The notes beneath the pieces were generated by a model that saw nothing but the letters and a program-made list of their open reading frames with translations, was not told the DNA's origin and did no database searches. From Aquila chrysaetos chrysaetos (taxonomy: Eukaryota; Chordata; Aves; Accipitriformes; Accipitridae), in NCBI RefSeq assembly GCF_900496995.4, contig NC_044030.1, forward strand, positions 10,723,851-10,787,850: DNA of 64,000 nucleotides, written 5' to 3'. The stretch's first letter is position 1. Each line of letters opens with the position of its first letter. Of the stretch, positions 47,490 to 60,912 are shown one piece after another. A program made the position numbers and the translations under genes.

Positions 47490-48030
47490 TGTTACCTGGT
47501 CAGAAAGTAACTCCCAAAACACACAAAGTACGTTTAGAAAGAAGATATTGCTTTATTCTGCACAGGGTGCAAGGTGGAAGATTTCCACAAATAAAGCATA
47601 CCTACTGAGGTTTTCAGTTCATATTTATACATTATAGTTAAAGCACCACACCTATCTAATACATACGTTCCGCCTAACTATTGCATATTCATTATGTTGA
47701 GCAAGCACGACGTGTTGTTCTCTTGAGCAACCATCCCAGAGTCTTCTATGCCTGCACGGGGGTCTCTGGTGGTCTTTGGCGGTCGTTTGGGGAAGAATAC
47801 CCCTATTCCTTTTGTCCTTCTATGGGCATGCGTCAATTGAGGATACCAGGGGCTTCATTTCTCCTGCCACTCTCTCGTTTCTCAATGCAGACGGAGGATG
47901 TACGTCCTTAATTAGCAAGTCTGTGACTCCTTAAGCATTCTCTGTTGTAAGCAGAATCTTAAACTAGATAAGCTTTACCTTGAGTACACATAATCTAAAC
48001 AGTCCTTGAGTAGCAAACATATCACACTTC
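47490..48030 (-). mobile_element. LTR-like segment, minus orientation (candidate)
   Basis: On the minus strand there is an AATAAAGCAATATC poly(A)-type signal near 47550 and, upstream on that strand, compact sequence such as CCCCAAACGACCGCCAAAGA. Its mix of short GC-rich blocks and signals resembles bird ERV LTRs, and GGTCGTTTGGGGA-like motifs also occur in the segment near 35745. Ends are approximate and the family is not identified. No coding remnant. Confidence 0.35.
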
Positions 48031-51000
48031 TTATGTTTTAGTTTTTTTTCTGTAAACCATCACTGCCTTTTTATTTGTTAATCAGTCTTTTGAAGGCTTG
48101 AGGCAACAACAGCCCATGTTCCATTTCACTTTCTGAATGTCACTGGGACTTTTGGCCCTTACACTGCTGGGAGTGTAAATTAAAGTCATAGTGAGTCTTT
48201 TGTTCAGGCAGGCAACCTGTGGGCTGAACTGCTCTATCACTTACTTCTCCATGTTTCCTAAATGACAGACACAGCCCTTCAAAAACAGCATCTACAGTTA
48301 ACTGGGAAAATACCATACACAAATCATCTCTAGTGTAGGGCATCTCTGTGAACCATGAAATACAGTCCCATACACCGAAGCAATACACACAGATAAATAT
48401 ATAGCACCATCCAGCAACTTACTTTGCAATCTGGCTACTCCTGCCCATCTCTGTGTGCCAGTCACTTGAATTAATACCCAATGAAACAGGCAGGTAAGGA
48501 TTATGCTTCTGTGACTGAACAAATTGCCACAGGCATCAAGTGGGCTGGAAGTTTCCCATGTAGCTTTTAAATCCTTGCGTAGCAGAGGGAAGACCAATCC
48601 TTTACAATTTACTTCTACATACTGAGTCACTCTCTGAACACAGATGTTCATACTAACTCAGCAATGCTAAGTCAGTCGTCCATGAATGAGAACGCTTGTT
48701 GCTAGAGGCTTAGCTTCTACAGTAACCCAGTCTTTATTGTTTCGGCCTTTCTCGTGTCTCCTTGTACTTCTGCAGACTTACACTGATAATACCAGACTCA
48801 TGGTGCAAATAGCAAAATGCAGGTTCTTTCTTCCATTTCCCTCAGGATGCTGTTGCAAAGGTTTTCATTCTGCATATCTTGGTTCATCTGATAGATTTTT
48901 CAAAGCCTTATCACTCTAGCGTACAACAGCAGGTATCAGGTAACCATTACCTTAATGGAGTTTTGGTGTTGTTTATACTGTTTCAGATGGAACATTGCAA
49001 AAGGAAAGCTCCTCTTTGCTAGCTACCAAACCATTCAGTGCTGTTCAGATCCAGTCCTGGAAGCTGTTGAGAATCCCTCACTGAAAGTCAAACCCAGAAT
49101 TTTGCAGGACAAAGTCCACCACAAACTTCAACAACCCATCAAACTCAGTGAGGAAATAAGTAAACTTTGGCTTGGTGCTGTGCATTATATATGCATTAAT
49201 CTTAGTCTTCCAAATCATGAGAATGAGAATAAAAATAAAGGCACAAGTAAAGGCTGCAGTATCAGTAAACTAGTCAATCTTTAACATAATTCTGTTTTTG
49301 TTTTTTTCTCAAATGGTAGCACCCCCTTGTAGCTCTCCTGCAGATTCTGAGTATCAGATATTTCTTATTTTGATGCATCAACAAATGTTTTCCTGCTCAC
49401 TCTGTAAAAACTTGGGGCAATACTCCATGCTGAAAAGTAGCCCTATTGTTGCATAAATCAACCAGCGACTCAATTAGTAACTGCATTCAACAAAGTACAG
49501 GTCAGTATAGGATTTATCCTGACATTTGTCACTGAAATAACTTGCCTAATTTCATTCTGAGCATGCAAAGCTGAAGCAAATAAAGTTAATCATCTTAGCA
49601 TGGTAAGGCATCTGGCAGAGAAGTGGAGGCAGTGGCTGCATCAGTTCCATTTTTTTCCTAGAAGTGAGTGAGAACAAGCAATTGCAAAGGAAAACATCCC
49701 CCTACACGCACACACAGACACAGACTGCTGTGTGTGAAGTGCCCACAGCCATTAAAGGACCATGCAGCACTCCTGTAGAAGCTGAACAACAGCTCACCAG
49801 GAGTGGTGGTTTCCAAACTAAGAGATGCATCTCATTAATAGTAGACAAACTTCTCCAAAGTGATAGGCAAAATACTGCTTGATCAACCAAATGTTTTCTG
49901 CTGCTGCGCATCCACATACCTGTCACCTCTTCCAACCACAGTTCCAGAGAAAACTCAGGCTGGGAGCACTTGCACTAGGTGAGGCCAAGAGCTTCAGCCT
50001 TGTGATCCATGCAGGAACCTCTCTGGGGAAAGGCACACTTTATTTACAAGGAATTGCCTGAGAGGTCAGCTTACAGAGCAGTTATTTTACAGATCAAAGG
50101 GAAAAGAAGGGAAATGTGCCAGCAATCAGAATTACTATCTTCTGAGTTATGTGGTATTCTAATAAACAGGTCAAAGAAAAATTCTGAGAATAGGTCCTAA
50201 GCTGACTGCAACAGTTATCTGAACATAATTAAAACAAACCAAACCACAAAAACCCAAACCAACAAAAACCCCCAAAACAAAGCTTTCCAAAACGAGAGTA
50301 TAAGCCAAGCAAGTTGAAAGAAGATCTGATTAGAAATTCAGAAGAGAAATTCAAGGCCGAGCAAGAAATCTTGTTTGTTGGAATAAACGTAAGGGCAGCC
50401 CTAGCACAATGAAATAATATCAAGTATCAGCAGGACTGTGTCAAATACAAAACAAAATTATTTTTTGAAAAGGAAGTCAGTTAATAATAAGTCACAGTGA
50501 AACACAGCAAAAGAAGAAAGCTGTGATGCTAATGCTTGGAGCAATGACTTAAGTCTATGAATACTCTTAATGTAGAAGTATTTACTAAAGCACGAGAAAT
50601 AAATGTAAAAGACAAGCATTGTCAGATGCACAGGATCAGAACTGAGCAGGACAACTTTACACAAATATTAAAACAAAACTTCATTAAAATAAAACTAAAA
50701 CCTTGTACATAAGGATGTTACAAAACTGATGCTTTGAAATACTAGCATAGGGTTTCTGCACATGCTTGGTTGAAAGAAATCAGTCTGCAAACAGAGGTAA
50801 CAAAATGGGTGTTAAAACTAATCTAAAACAAGGGAAAAAATACAACAAACCCCAAAACCCAGGAGAACCTGGTGAAAGAGTTTTTTTGTAGCCTAGCTGA
50901 CACTACAGTTTTATAAAACATTACTCCTCATTAAGCCAAAGGGATCCTGTATCCACTAGCTTCAGTGGCTATTATTATAACAAAAAGCTGCCTCAGGCTA

Positions 51001-52244
51001 TGCAATGATTTCAATTGGACACTGTGCAGGTACAGAGGTCTGCCCACAGGGATCTAGCTGTGAGCTCGCACTTGACAAGTATGGCCTGTGATAGTGCCTG
51101 GCAGTACCCCCAATTAGCCATTCACCACTATGCTGTTAAGGCACTACACTCCTGAACTCTCAGCCAGTACCAGCTTCCAAGCTCTGATCTGAGATGTCTT
51201 GGACTTCAGGTTTCTGTACTTCCTCCCCAGACTACCATTTAGTTTTTTATAAAATCTTTTCTTGAGATTTGGATTCTGAAGTTCAGCTGTCAGTCCACTG
51301 AGTTTGGCTCTGTCCAGCCTTCAGTTCCCACTGCAGATGGAAACAAGCTGTTTCCAAGAATCCCAGAAAACTGAAACCCTCAGGTTCACACCTAAACCCT
51401 TCAGAACACCTTGGGCCCACACAGGCAAATGAGCTGATGGTCAGTTTGCTTAGTGTTTCTAGACACATCATTACCTTCACTTCAAGAAGGAAAACCAAAA
51501 CCATTAGAATAACCCCAAACTTCTCTTTAGTGCAGCATCCTTCCTTCCAGCTCACTGGAAGATGAATTCCTTTCTTCTCAGCAGCAGAATACCCTTTCTC
51601 CACCCAGCCAGAGATGCTAAAAATTGTCAAAGCAAGCAAATAATTTGGCTCCTCTCTTTTTATAACCCTGCATTTCCCTTCTTCTGAGGTGATTGATACA
51701 GGGTGCCTACAGACCTCCTCCACAATTTTCTGCAAGCAAACAAGTTCCTTTCAGAAGCAGTTAACTTGGTTTTTTCCAGCTCATATTTTGTGGTAGAGAA
51801 CAGGAGTCAGCAGGTCTTCACTGCTAGTCTCACACCAACAACTCTGTGGAGTTTTACTGTAAAATCACAGTGAGAAGGCAAAGCAGCTGAAATGGGACCA
51901 GCAATCTGACAGCTACCTCTGGAATCCCCCACCAGTCAGAATCCATACGTCTGCAGACAGACTCCCAATCCGCCTTAGGCGTCCTCCTGAAATACTGACC
52001 TGTGGCGGGACAGGAAGCTGCCCTTAAAGAAGTACACAAACTGTGAATCTGTACCCCATCCTCTGCTTTATTATTTTTACAGCTGCAGCTAAAAGTAACA
52101 GGTACTTTATAAAGTATGCTGTGGTTCTGTTTGTAAGAGCAATGCAAGCCTCTACTGACGCAGCTAAAAGCAAGTGTCCTCTCCTGCTTGCAAGCAAGAC
52201 ATGTCAATGATAATCTTTTTGTTAGTCTCAGTTAGCTAGTTTTA

Positions 52245-52280
52245 TATACTGGCAAAAGGATGGGGTTTTTTGCCAGTATA
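52245..52280. repeat. 13-bp perfect inverted repeat
   Basis: TATACTGGCAAAA (52245-52257) and its exact reverse complement TTTTGCCAGTATA (52268-52280) are separated by 10 nt. Could form a short hairpin. No gene context. Confidence 0.8.
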
Positions 52281-53574
52281 GCTACATTTAACCAAGCTAT
52301 GTTCAGCTATGGGGGTAAGCAATCTTTCCAGGCTCCTTCTTAATCTACATCACTCATGTCAGGAAAAGTTCAGTCCCACCCAAATAACAGGCAGTCTCAT
52401 GGGGCTATTTCTATTTCAACTACATTTCCAGGTTGAAGCAGTGGTGAGGACTGGGTGTTGTATTCAGTTTGTGGATTCTGCATACTTTAGCATACGTATG
52501 TATCAGAGAGAAAACCAAGGAAAAAAGGTAAAAGCAATAGCTAGCCTATAGTCTTCATAGTACCATATCTCAAAATAAGTTGATAAATGGAGAACACCAA
52601 TTGTAACAGCACACCTAAATGCAGATGGCTAGAAAAATGTGTGAGTAAGCCAGGTGTCCAAGTGTAATTTCTTATTTCTATTTGATGTCTCACTGATGCA
52701 GATCTTAGAGGTTTTGTTTTTAAGAAAGCCAACAAGCGCATAGCAAGCCAAAACAAAATGCTGTAATGAAGCCATTACCTTCTTCAAAGTGAAGCTTTTT
52801 AATAAGCCTGTAATAAATTACCAGTGAGTGCAACTATCATAAAAGCTAAGCTGACAAAAAACCCAAAATCTCACTACGTAACATATTAACTAAGGAGCAA
52901 TCTCCCCTTCTCACATTCAGATACACAGGCATACAAAGAACTGAAGGGCCAATGTAAACATGAAGATTAATTAAAAAGACTCCTTCTGCTACATTTTTCC
53001 TTCATGTGATATGCTGAGGCTAACTCCAGAGAGGGGCAGATCACCTGTGCCAAGCACAAAACTTGCTGTTCCATTTCCCAATGCCTGTACAAATAAGGCA
53101 CTCTCTTATTTCTACCGGAAATTTTCTTTGCAACTTTGAATCGTGCAGGCTCTTAATCACTGTAACTTATTTAAATGCAGTCTGAAGCATGAGATTACAG
53201 GTGGCTGTTTATGTAGAACAAATTATACATTCTTTAAACATGTTGTGATGAATCCTAGTGTGGTTCTCCTTGTGATTTTCTTCAGAAAGCTCCATTTAGC
53301 TAGTGTTGTCATAAGTATGGATATCCGTAACACGATGGGCAAGGAACGAGACAAGAAGCATTCAAAAAGGGTGAAAAACAGCACAGAAAAAGGGGGCAGA
53401 TTTCAGCATTTGTCATGCTGTCAGCAGTGGAGAGAAGTAGGGTCACGATATAACCATGCTTTTCTTGATTAAGAATATATCAGAAAAGCGATTTCAAAGC
53501 AGGTACAAATGGCTAACTCCATTTCAGTGAGATGAAGCAAAGCTGGTATGCAAGATGAGGTGGAAAGGACACTG

Positions 53575-53660
53575 TCAGGTTTCAGTTCCAGCTCAGCTGT
53601 GTGACCCTGGGCAATTATTTCTATGCACATTCATCTACCCTATTTTATCTATCTACATTA
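53575..53660 (+). repeat. MIR-like ancient SINE scrap
   Basis: CTCAGCTGTGTGACCCTGGG followed by CAATTATTTC and a pyrimidine-rich stretch matches the MIR core layout (TGTGTGACCTTGGGCAAGTC). Degraded. Confidence 0.45.
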
Positions 53661-56240
53661 TGAACTCTTCAGGACAGACCTCTTTCCCCACACGTTTTAG
53701 GAAAGGTGTCTGTGAAACTAGGCCATATTTCTAGCAAAGGGTAGAAGATTCTAAAGCAGTAATGATCATCTATCACACCAGGTTTCATATGTCCAGGAGA
53801 AGGACCTAAATTTTGGAATAGAGTGAATGTTCAACTTCAAAGGTTGAGAAATAGAGTCTCCTTGGAAAAAGGAAGTTTAAACAAAAAATCAAAGTACCAT
53901 ATCTTACAAACCCAAGTTTTTCAAAGCTTTGAAAGAAGGCTTGCAGCTTCAAATAACATGCACAGCCAAGGAAACATGCTTAATAATTAGTAACAGCCAG
54001 GAGGGTTGCCACTGCTGTCTTGCGTCTGCTGCTCCATACAACTTATTACAGAAATAAGCCACAGCAGGGTATGCATTAGGCAGTTATTGGTGCCCACATG
54101 CAGTGGGAGCACGCTAGAGGTTGAGTATGTCTCCCACCACCCAATGAACCTAAAAGTGTGCACCCTCCTGTTTTGCTGTAAGCAGGATAAGGCTCTTCCA
54201 TTTCACAACTTACTTTCTGCAACTTTTATCTTGTAATTCTGACATCTAGGATGGAGGGAGTGTCATGCAGCATATCTGTCCATGGTTTACTGTTTTGCAC
54301 GGCTTTAAAGATGGAATGCCTTTTACTTAAGTAGGTGAATTACCCTACAGACCCTTACAAAATTAGTATTGCACATGCTTACGTTGTATTTTAACATGTC
54401 GAGGTATAGTAAGGCTCCTCCTTCAGTTGGCGGTGATACCCTCAACGACTTCTGCCCCCGAATGTTACTATGTTTAAAACTTGTGCTGTGGAGCCCAGTT
54501 TAAGGTTTGAACTTAGAGATCTGCCTTCCAAATAAAACCTCAGTTTCTCTTTGCTCTTGTTATCTCTTTGTCCATGAGATACAGACGTTCAGCTTTACAT
54601 TCAAAGAGAAGGAGTAGAGATGGCTGAAGGGCAGCTGAGAAGCAGAAATTCCCACCCTTCCACCCTCCAACTAACATGACTTTTACAGGGGTAAGAATGT
54701 CTGACCATGCCTTCAGTGTCACGCATGAGGATCAATGCAGAGCACCACTGCCAAAAGCAGCAGCACATTTGTATGTCCCATCACGTTTCATACAGATAAC
54801 TGAGCTCCAAGAGATTATGCATAGCGTTCTTACAATCTCTGTAAAAGAACTCCAAAACCATAAGAGCCTTTGGAAACACCCTGATCAATTTCTTTGTACA
54901 CATGTCTGGCAAAGGCAGACAGGCCTGTCTAGGGTGCTCTGCCTCAAGGCAACATTAAGACTGGTCCAGTGCCCTTCTGGGAACACGGCAATGAGTTAGA
55001 CAAAACAGTACAAGTAACAATTTGTGATGGTGCCCTCCTGGTTTTGTTTGCACTCAAGGTTATATTAGCAGAATTAACAAGGTTGCTTACTACACATAAG
55101 GTCTGACTTTGCTTAGAAGTCTTCTGTGGGGTGGTGAAGCACAGACTACTGTGACACTCCTGTCTTCTTCAAATGAGTCAATTTCATAGGTAAAGAAACA
55201 AGCCAGCAACATGTTCAGTCCTGTTCAGGTAACACATGCTGGAGGTCCCACCGAGTTCAGTAACACCGCTTGAATATATGGAAATCTGAATTTGACCCTA
55301 AGAGTGTGTGGCTTGAAAATACCAGCTTTTTAAAACAGATTTTTTTGTGAGCATGTGTGCACATCACTCTTCTGGGGTTTTAAATGAGTGGGTGAGTAGC
55401 AAGAAATAACTGACTTTGGATGAACAGTGAATCTGCTCTAGGCGTGTAGGATTTGCCCTGACCGTATCTATGACTATTTTTTCATGCACAAAGCTCCTGC
55501 TTCTGAATATGTGGATTTACTGGATTTAAATCTTAGAATACTCACAAATATGACCTGAGTGAATGACAGCAGTAAGGATTCTCTAAAAAAAAATGGTATA
55601 TTAGTATTTAATATTCTTCAAAATAGCATTTCTGTTAGAAAAGCTTTTAATAGTTTCTTTTACCTTATGACCTCTGACTGGAGTTTTTCAAGAGGCATTT
55701 TCTTTTACATTATTCCCTTGAAAAGTGGCATTTCTGTGTAGATTTAGAATGATTAGAACAGTCACTAATTGGCTTTTTTTTTTTTTTTCTTTCCTATGTG
55801 GTTAGATTTAGACAAATATTATTATCCTGTGCAACAACCAGAATGGTGAAATTTGAAGATAAGTTTCCACGCAATTTTTGAACTTTTTTTCAATTTTTTT
55901 GAACTGCACTTCTGCAGGGTGTGCTTGAGGAAACTTGCACAGTGAGTGAAATGGACAAAATGCTTTAAAAATTATTAGTAGTAGCATCCATAGCTTAATT
56001 CCTTTCCATTTATGTTTTCAACACCTACGTTTCATTTCCATTTAACAGCAATGAGCATGTCTAATAGATCACAGAGGCACTATTCGTCTTGACAGCAAAG
56101 AACCAAAACCATAAGGAACCAGCTGAAATAATACTGTATGCTTGCTAGGTGTTCCCTCCTGAACATAAGAAATTAAGGTAGACTATCTGTTCCTGCCTCT
56201 CAGTTTACAACTGTAGGCTACCTTTGCTTTAGCCTTCATC

Positions 56241-56268
56241 TTTTTTTTTTTTTTTTTTTTTTTTTTTT
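56241..56268 (+). repeat. Poly-T tract (28 nt)
   Basis: Uninterrupted T run preceded by CTTCATC. Could be the reverse-strand poly(A) of an old insertion, but no element is recognisable beside it. Confidence 0.9.
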
Positions 56269-56814
56269 AGTTTCCCAACATGCCAAGTATTTCTTGGCCA
56301 CTTTTACAACAATAATACAAGGATAACTTATGGTTAATTAATGTGTTTCTGACATGATGCCCCTTAAAGTCTTCTCAAAAACCAGGGATATTTATGACTG
56401 CTCCAACTGACCATATGTTCTATTAGACAAGTTCTGAAAACACAGTTTGAAACCAGAAGTAGGTTCATGTGAAATGTGTTCATCTGATTCGTGTCAATAT
56501 AAACAATGCTAGGGCCACGTAATAAAATGTGACCCTCACTGTATATGTAATCTTTAACCATTTTGTCGGTCCTCGTATAACCACAGGCTGGGAGGAAACA
56601 GATGATATGTATATCGTTGTTTTTTGCCAGCCCCAAACCGGTTTTGTTGTTAACTGTGCAGTGTTAAACAAGAGATCCTAGGGGAGAACTGAGGCATTTA
56701 TCATAGTATTAAGCGAGGTTACGAACGGGGTGATCTTTAGTACGTATGAATAGAGGGTGTATTGAAGTGGCAGTGTGTAAGCAATTTGTTATATGCATTT
56801 GTTGGGGGGGAGGT

Positions 56815-57201
56815 GTCTGTTGCGAACTTGCTGGGGTTTTGATGGCCACAGCTGGTGCTGTGCAGGGTGTCGCCTGTTGCACAGGATGTCTGCTGTCATG
56901 CCGGAGCAGCGAGGAGCAGTGAGGAGACACATTGTATAGAAGACCCCTCAGCCAATGAGGAGAGTTCGAGAAGTTTCTAGGAGAACTACTGCACCTGCAC
57001 AACCAGGAGGTGGAGAGTCTTTTGGAAAGACACGATGTAACTAATGTTAGACTATAAAAGAAGCTGGGTTGTTTTTCACAGTGTGTGCCTTGGTAGAGCA
57101 GAGACTCCGGATGCACCCAGCGCTGTTTGCTTGCCTTTATTCATTTAATAAATTGTAAACTTTGATTGGAATCCTTTTTGAGACTAAATTAATTTATCAC
57201 A
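56815..57201 (+). mobile_element. Solo LTR (endogenous retrovirus remnant)
   Basis: LTR signals occur in order: TATA-type ACTATAAAAGAAG near 57051, AATAAATTG near 57147, and an end TTTATCACA at 57201. The start near TGTCTGTTGCG is approximate. No primer-binding site or coding remnant follows; a CR1 fragment begins about 60 bp later. Old solo LTR with no coding capacity. Confidence 0.55.
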
Positions 57202-57257
57202 TCTGGAAGAAGAAGAAATGTAAGTCTTCAAGGAGAATGGCAGATTGTTTCACTAGC

Positions 57258-57545
57258 CTATCTTATGAGTAGTTGGTATCCAGTGATAGGATGTGTGGGA
57301 ATGGTTCAAAGCTGCACCAGGGGAGGTGTAGACTGCACACTAGGAAGTATTTCTTCACCGAGAGGGTGGTCAAATGCTGGAACAGGCTTCCTGGACAGCT
57401 GGCCGATGGCCCCTGTCAGTGGTCAAGAGGCATTTGGACGATGCCCTTAACAACATGCTTTAACTTTTGGTCAGCCCTGAAGGGGTCAGGCAGTTGGACT
57501 AGATGATCGTTGTAGGTTCCTTCCAACTGTAATATTGTATTGTAT
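57258..57545 (+). mobile_element. CR1 LINE 3' end
   Basis: Shows the conserved CR1 3' terminal order: GTGATAGGATG..., CTGCACCAGGGGAGGTGTAG, TATTTCTTCACCGAGAGGGT, CAAATGCTGGAACAGGCTTCC, and TTGGACTAGATGATCGTTG then TTCCTTCCAACT. Ends in a short tandem tail. A 5'-truncated copy, as is usual for CR1. Confidence 0.9.
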
Positions 57546-57612
57546 TGTGTTGTATTGTATTGTATTCTATTGTATTCTATTCTATTCTATTCTATGCTAT
57601 GCTATTCTATTC
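57535..57612 (+). repeat. CR1 tail microsatellite (TATTG/TATTC)n
   Basis: Interrupted pentamers TATTG and TATTC, with a few TATGC variants, directly after the CR1 3' end. CR1 elements end in short tandem repeats rather than poly(A); this one seems to have expanded. Confidence 0.85.
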
Positions 57613-60125
57613 TCTCTTGTTCCTTATCTGCAATATACTAAAGGCTGAGTATTGCTGGGCCATTTGCTGAGCAAACACAGAGTGCATGACTAGCCCTGCC
57701 CTGAAGAATGGGCATCCCAAAGAGGAGGCAAGTAAGAAGGTGGGTACATGAAAGAGCAGAGCAACAATGCAGTCATTAACAACAGGGCTGCTAAATGGTA
57801 ACTGTTTTACAGATTATGATTTTGACAAATGGTGATCACCTTTTGATAGCTTTCTCAGAGATACCTAACTTCCCTCACCTTTTCTCACCTTTGTTGAAGC
57901 ACAGTCAAACACAGAGTTGATTTGTCATTCCTCACAATTATGGGGGGAAAAGGAGTGATTAAGGAATTTAAAAAAGAGTGGAAAGGCATTCTCTTAAAAG
58001 CTGTGCCAAATCTGTATTGGACAGTTCCTACTGACCACACTCACTGCATCCTCTGCCAAACTGTCACCTTCTCTTTAGCTGTACTAGGTCAAGTGCTTGT
58101 AAGACTGGACTTCATCTGAGCTGGCAGAAGCAATCTTCTTAAATAAAACTGGGGGCACCTTTTTCATATTATTTTCTAGTTGGGCCTAGAAGGCAAAAGA
58201 ACTCCACTTCTCATGTTCATTTTGTATTTTCTTGTTCACCTGACAGTTGCTAAAAAAAGGCAGAAGAGACTATGAATGGAAATATATCTTCATGCAGGCA
58301 GATGCAGCCTGGTAAATCTGCCAGGAATATGGATGGTTTGCTCAGCAGAGGGGACAGGGCTTGTGAAAAGGTCATTCAGGAGAGCCTATGAACAATTTGT
58401 TGTATAGGAGAAAGCCTAGGTTTAACTCTAGGATACAAACTGTTACCAGCAGCAATTAAAAGCTCTTCCAGTGGAAGAGACATAAGACGGAGCACAAAAT
58501 TATCAGTTGCAGTCTCAACACTTGAGCTCTTTCCTCGGCATTTAGACCGTGACCTGATAAAAGACACAAACACCCAAAAGTTGCACTATGCAGCACTCCC
58601 ACCAGTTTTGAGGTACGTGGCTTAGCTAGAATCTAAAGACTATTTAGACACACAGAAATGCAAGCAGAAAGTTGGATCTTCATGAGAGCAATCTCAGAAA
58701 CACTATATGCCAACTAGGAGCTGTTTGTGGCCACACATGATCAAGATACATGAGTAAATGTCAGTGCGAACTCTGCAACTCTCTGAACTCTTTGGTTCCA
58801 AGTCATTCCAAAAAGTTGTGGAATAGAGTTGTTAACTGTAGTCAAGCTGTACATATAGATATTGCATTAAAAAGCAACACTCTGCAAATGATCCTTATTC
58901 CAGATGTCCAGAAATCAAACATATAGCAGATGTTTCCCTGGCTAAGAGTCCTCACCCGGTAATGTGTATGTTGGTACATTTAGTTACTTACAAAGTTCAT
59001 GTGAGATGATAGTGTTTCTGCATCTGTTATGAAACAAATTCTGTGGAGCTGGGAATAGTAATTTGCAAAGTATAATGTGGGACTGAACTCTAAAATCACA
59101 CTGGAACATCCTACAGGACAACTAATTAATGAAAAATGTGTAAAAAGTCATAAACATGATGCTGTGCAAGTCTAATCAAAGCCTGTAAGGGCATAACATG
59201 GGTATAAAAGAACCTTGTACCAAGAAAAGTTAAATTGTTGGTTACCTACCAAAAACAGATTCTTTGAATATTTGGAAAGAGAAAAGGGAACACGAGTAAG
59301 TATGATAGAGCTGTAAAATAAAATGTGTTTCAGTTTACTAGCGAGATGTACTGATGGGAAATTTAGTCCGCTACTGAAACTTACCACCACAAACTCATCT
59401 ATAATACTGGAAGAATGTCAAGGAAATTTTTCATGGAGAAAAAAGGTGTTGTGTGGTAACAATATTCCACTATAACAGTTATCAGCTAATTGGCCATCTT
59501 GGAAGTTCTGCTATTGCCCTGGCACTTCCAAATAAGCTATAAATAAATAAACAAATCAAGTTTACCCCTAGAGGGTACCGTTATGTCAAGCCATAACAGG
59601 AAGGCACCTGGAGGAGGTAACAAATCTATTACACCCACGCTGTTGCCACATTAAAGTACAAAGGCTTCTTTATGGAAAAGATGTGATCATTTCTCCATTA
59701 TTAGGCACATCTGTGGCCTCAGTTGAAGAAAAATTGAGAAAACTTAGATGTCATGACTTCAAGAAAAAGAGTAGTCAGAGAGGGCAGCTCTCTGAACGCT
59801 GAATGACAAACCTTCAGACAATTTGTTTGTAACCTGATTGAACTGAATAGATGCTCTACCAGAAATCTGGGTCACAGAATGTCAAGATGCAAGTACAATG
59901 AATTAGTCTCTGTCCTGAAAAGTGGATGGTTAAAATAGGCAAGAGAGAAAAAAACCCATGTTTCTATTCAGTCAACAACCAAATCAACTAAGAAACCCTA
60001 GGCCAAATGACATCCAACATTCACAGTTTCAATAGTATTACCAGAGTTATTACAGCATCAAGATATTCTCATTAATTACATCATGACAATAAGTACTGTT
60101 TGAATACAAAGTTGTTTTGGGTTTG
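57613..60125. other. Intergenic region
   Basis: AT-rich sequence, no exon or recognisable repeat found. Confidence 0.55.
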
Positions 60126-60912
60126 TGTGGTGGGGTTTTTGGTAGCAGAGGAGGGGCCGCAGGGCCGGCTCCTGTGAGAAGCTGCTAGAAGCTTCCCCCG
60201 CTCCAAGTCGGACCCGCCGCTGGCCAAGGCCGAGCCCGTCAGCGACGGTGGTTGCCCTCTGGGAGAACAGGTTTAAGAAGGGGAGCCTGCAGCGGGGCAG
60301 GAGAGTGGGATGTGAGAGAAACCCCTGTGCAGGCAGCAAGGTCAGCGAGGAAGGAGGGGAGGAGGTGCGCCGCAGGAGGCTGATGCCCCCGCAGCCCGTG
60401 GTGAGGCGGCAGGCTGTCCCCCCCCAGCCCACGGAGGGCAGCGGGGCAGCAGATGCCCACCCATGGCCCGTGGGAGGGACCCCACGCCAGAGCAGAAGAG
60501 CGAGGAGTCCTGCCCCTGGGGAGGAAGAAGCAGCGGAGACAACCTGTGAGGAACTGACCGTAACCCCCATTCCCCATGCCCCTGCGCAGCCGGAGGGGAG
60601 GAGGTAGAGAAAACCAGGAGTGAAGCTGTGCCTGGGAAGGAGGGAGGGGTGGGGGAGGGTGTTTTTAAGATTTGGTTTTACTTCTCATTATCCTTGTTTT
60701 GATTTGATTGGTAGTAAATTAAATTGATTTTGGTTTTCCCCAAGTTGAGCCTGTCTTTTGCCCCTGACCATACGTGGTGAGTGATCCCTCCTTGTCCTTG
60801 TCTCAACCCACGAGCGTTTCTTTATATTTTCTCCTCCTCATCCCACCCGGGGGGGAGGAGTGAGTGAGCAGCCTCATGGTGCTTTGTTGCCGGATGGGCT
60901 TAAACCACGACA
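60126..60912 (+). mobile_element. Solo LTR of a common bird endogenous retrovirus
   Basis: Recognised by typical avian LTR phrases: GAGAAGCTGCTAGAAGCTTC, GACCCGCCGCTGGCCAAGGC, a TATA-like GGTTTAAGAAGG near 60270, TAGTAAATTAAATTGATTTT, TGACCATACGTGGTGAGTGA, and the end TTAAACCACGACA at 60912. Very GC-rich compared with its surroundings. The start at TGTGGTGGGG is approximate. An open frame across the GC-rich part looks like chance. No retroviral genes are present. Confidence 0.7.

Larger units (their letters stand above)
48031..56770. other. Intergenic region
   Basis: AT-rich, no recognisable exon. Contains a 13-bp hairpin (52245-52280), a MIR-like scrap (53575-53660) and a poly-T run (56241-56268), listed separately. 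Confidence 0.6.

Noticed and set aside
51283-51735. 150-codon minus-strand open frame
   Set aside because: No domain, no splice or homology support, and base composition like the surrounding intergenic DNA.
60248-60607. 119-codon GC-rich open frame
   Set aside because: It lies within a recognised solo LTR that is not known to encode protein.
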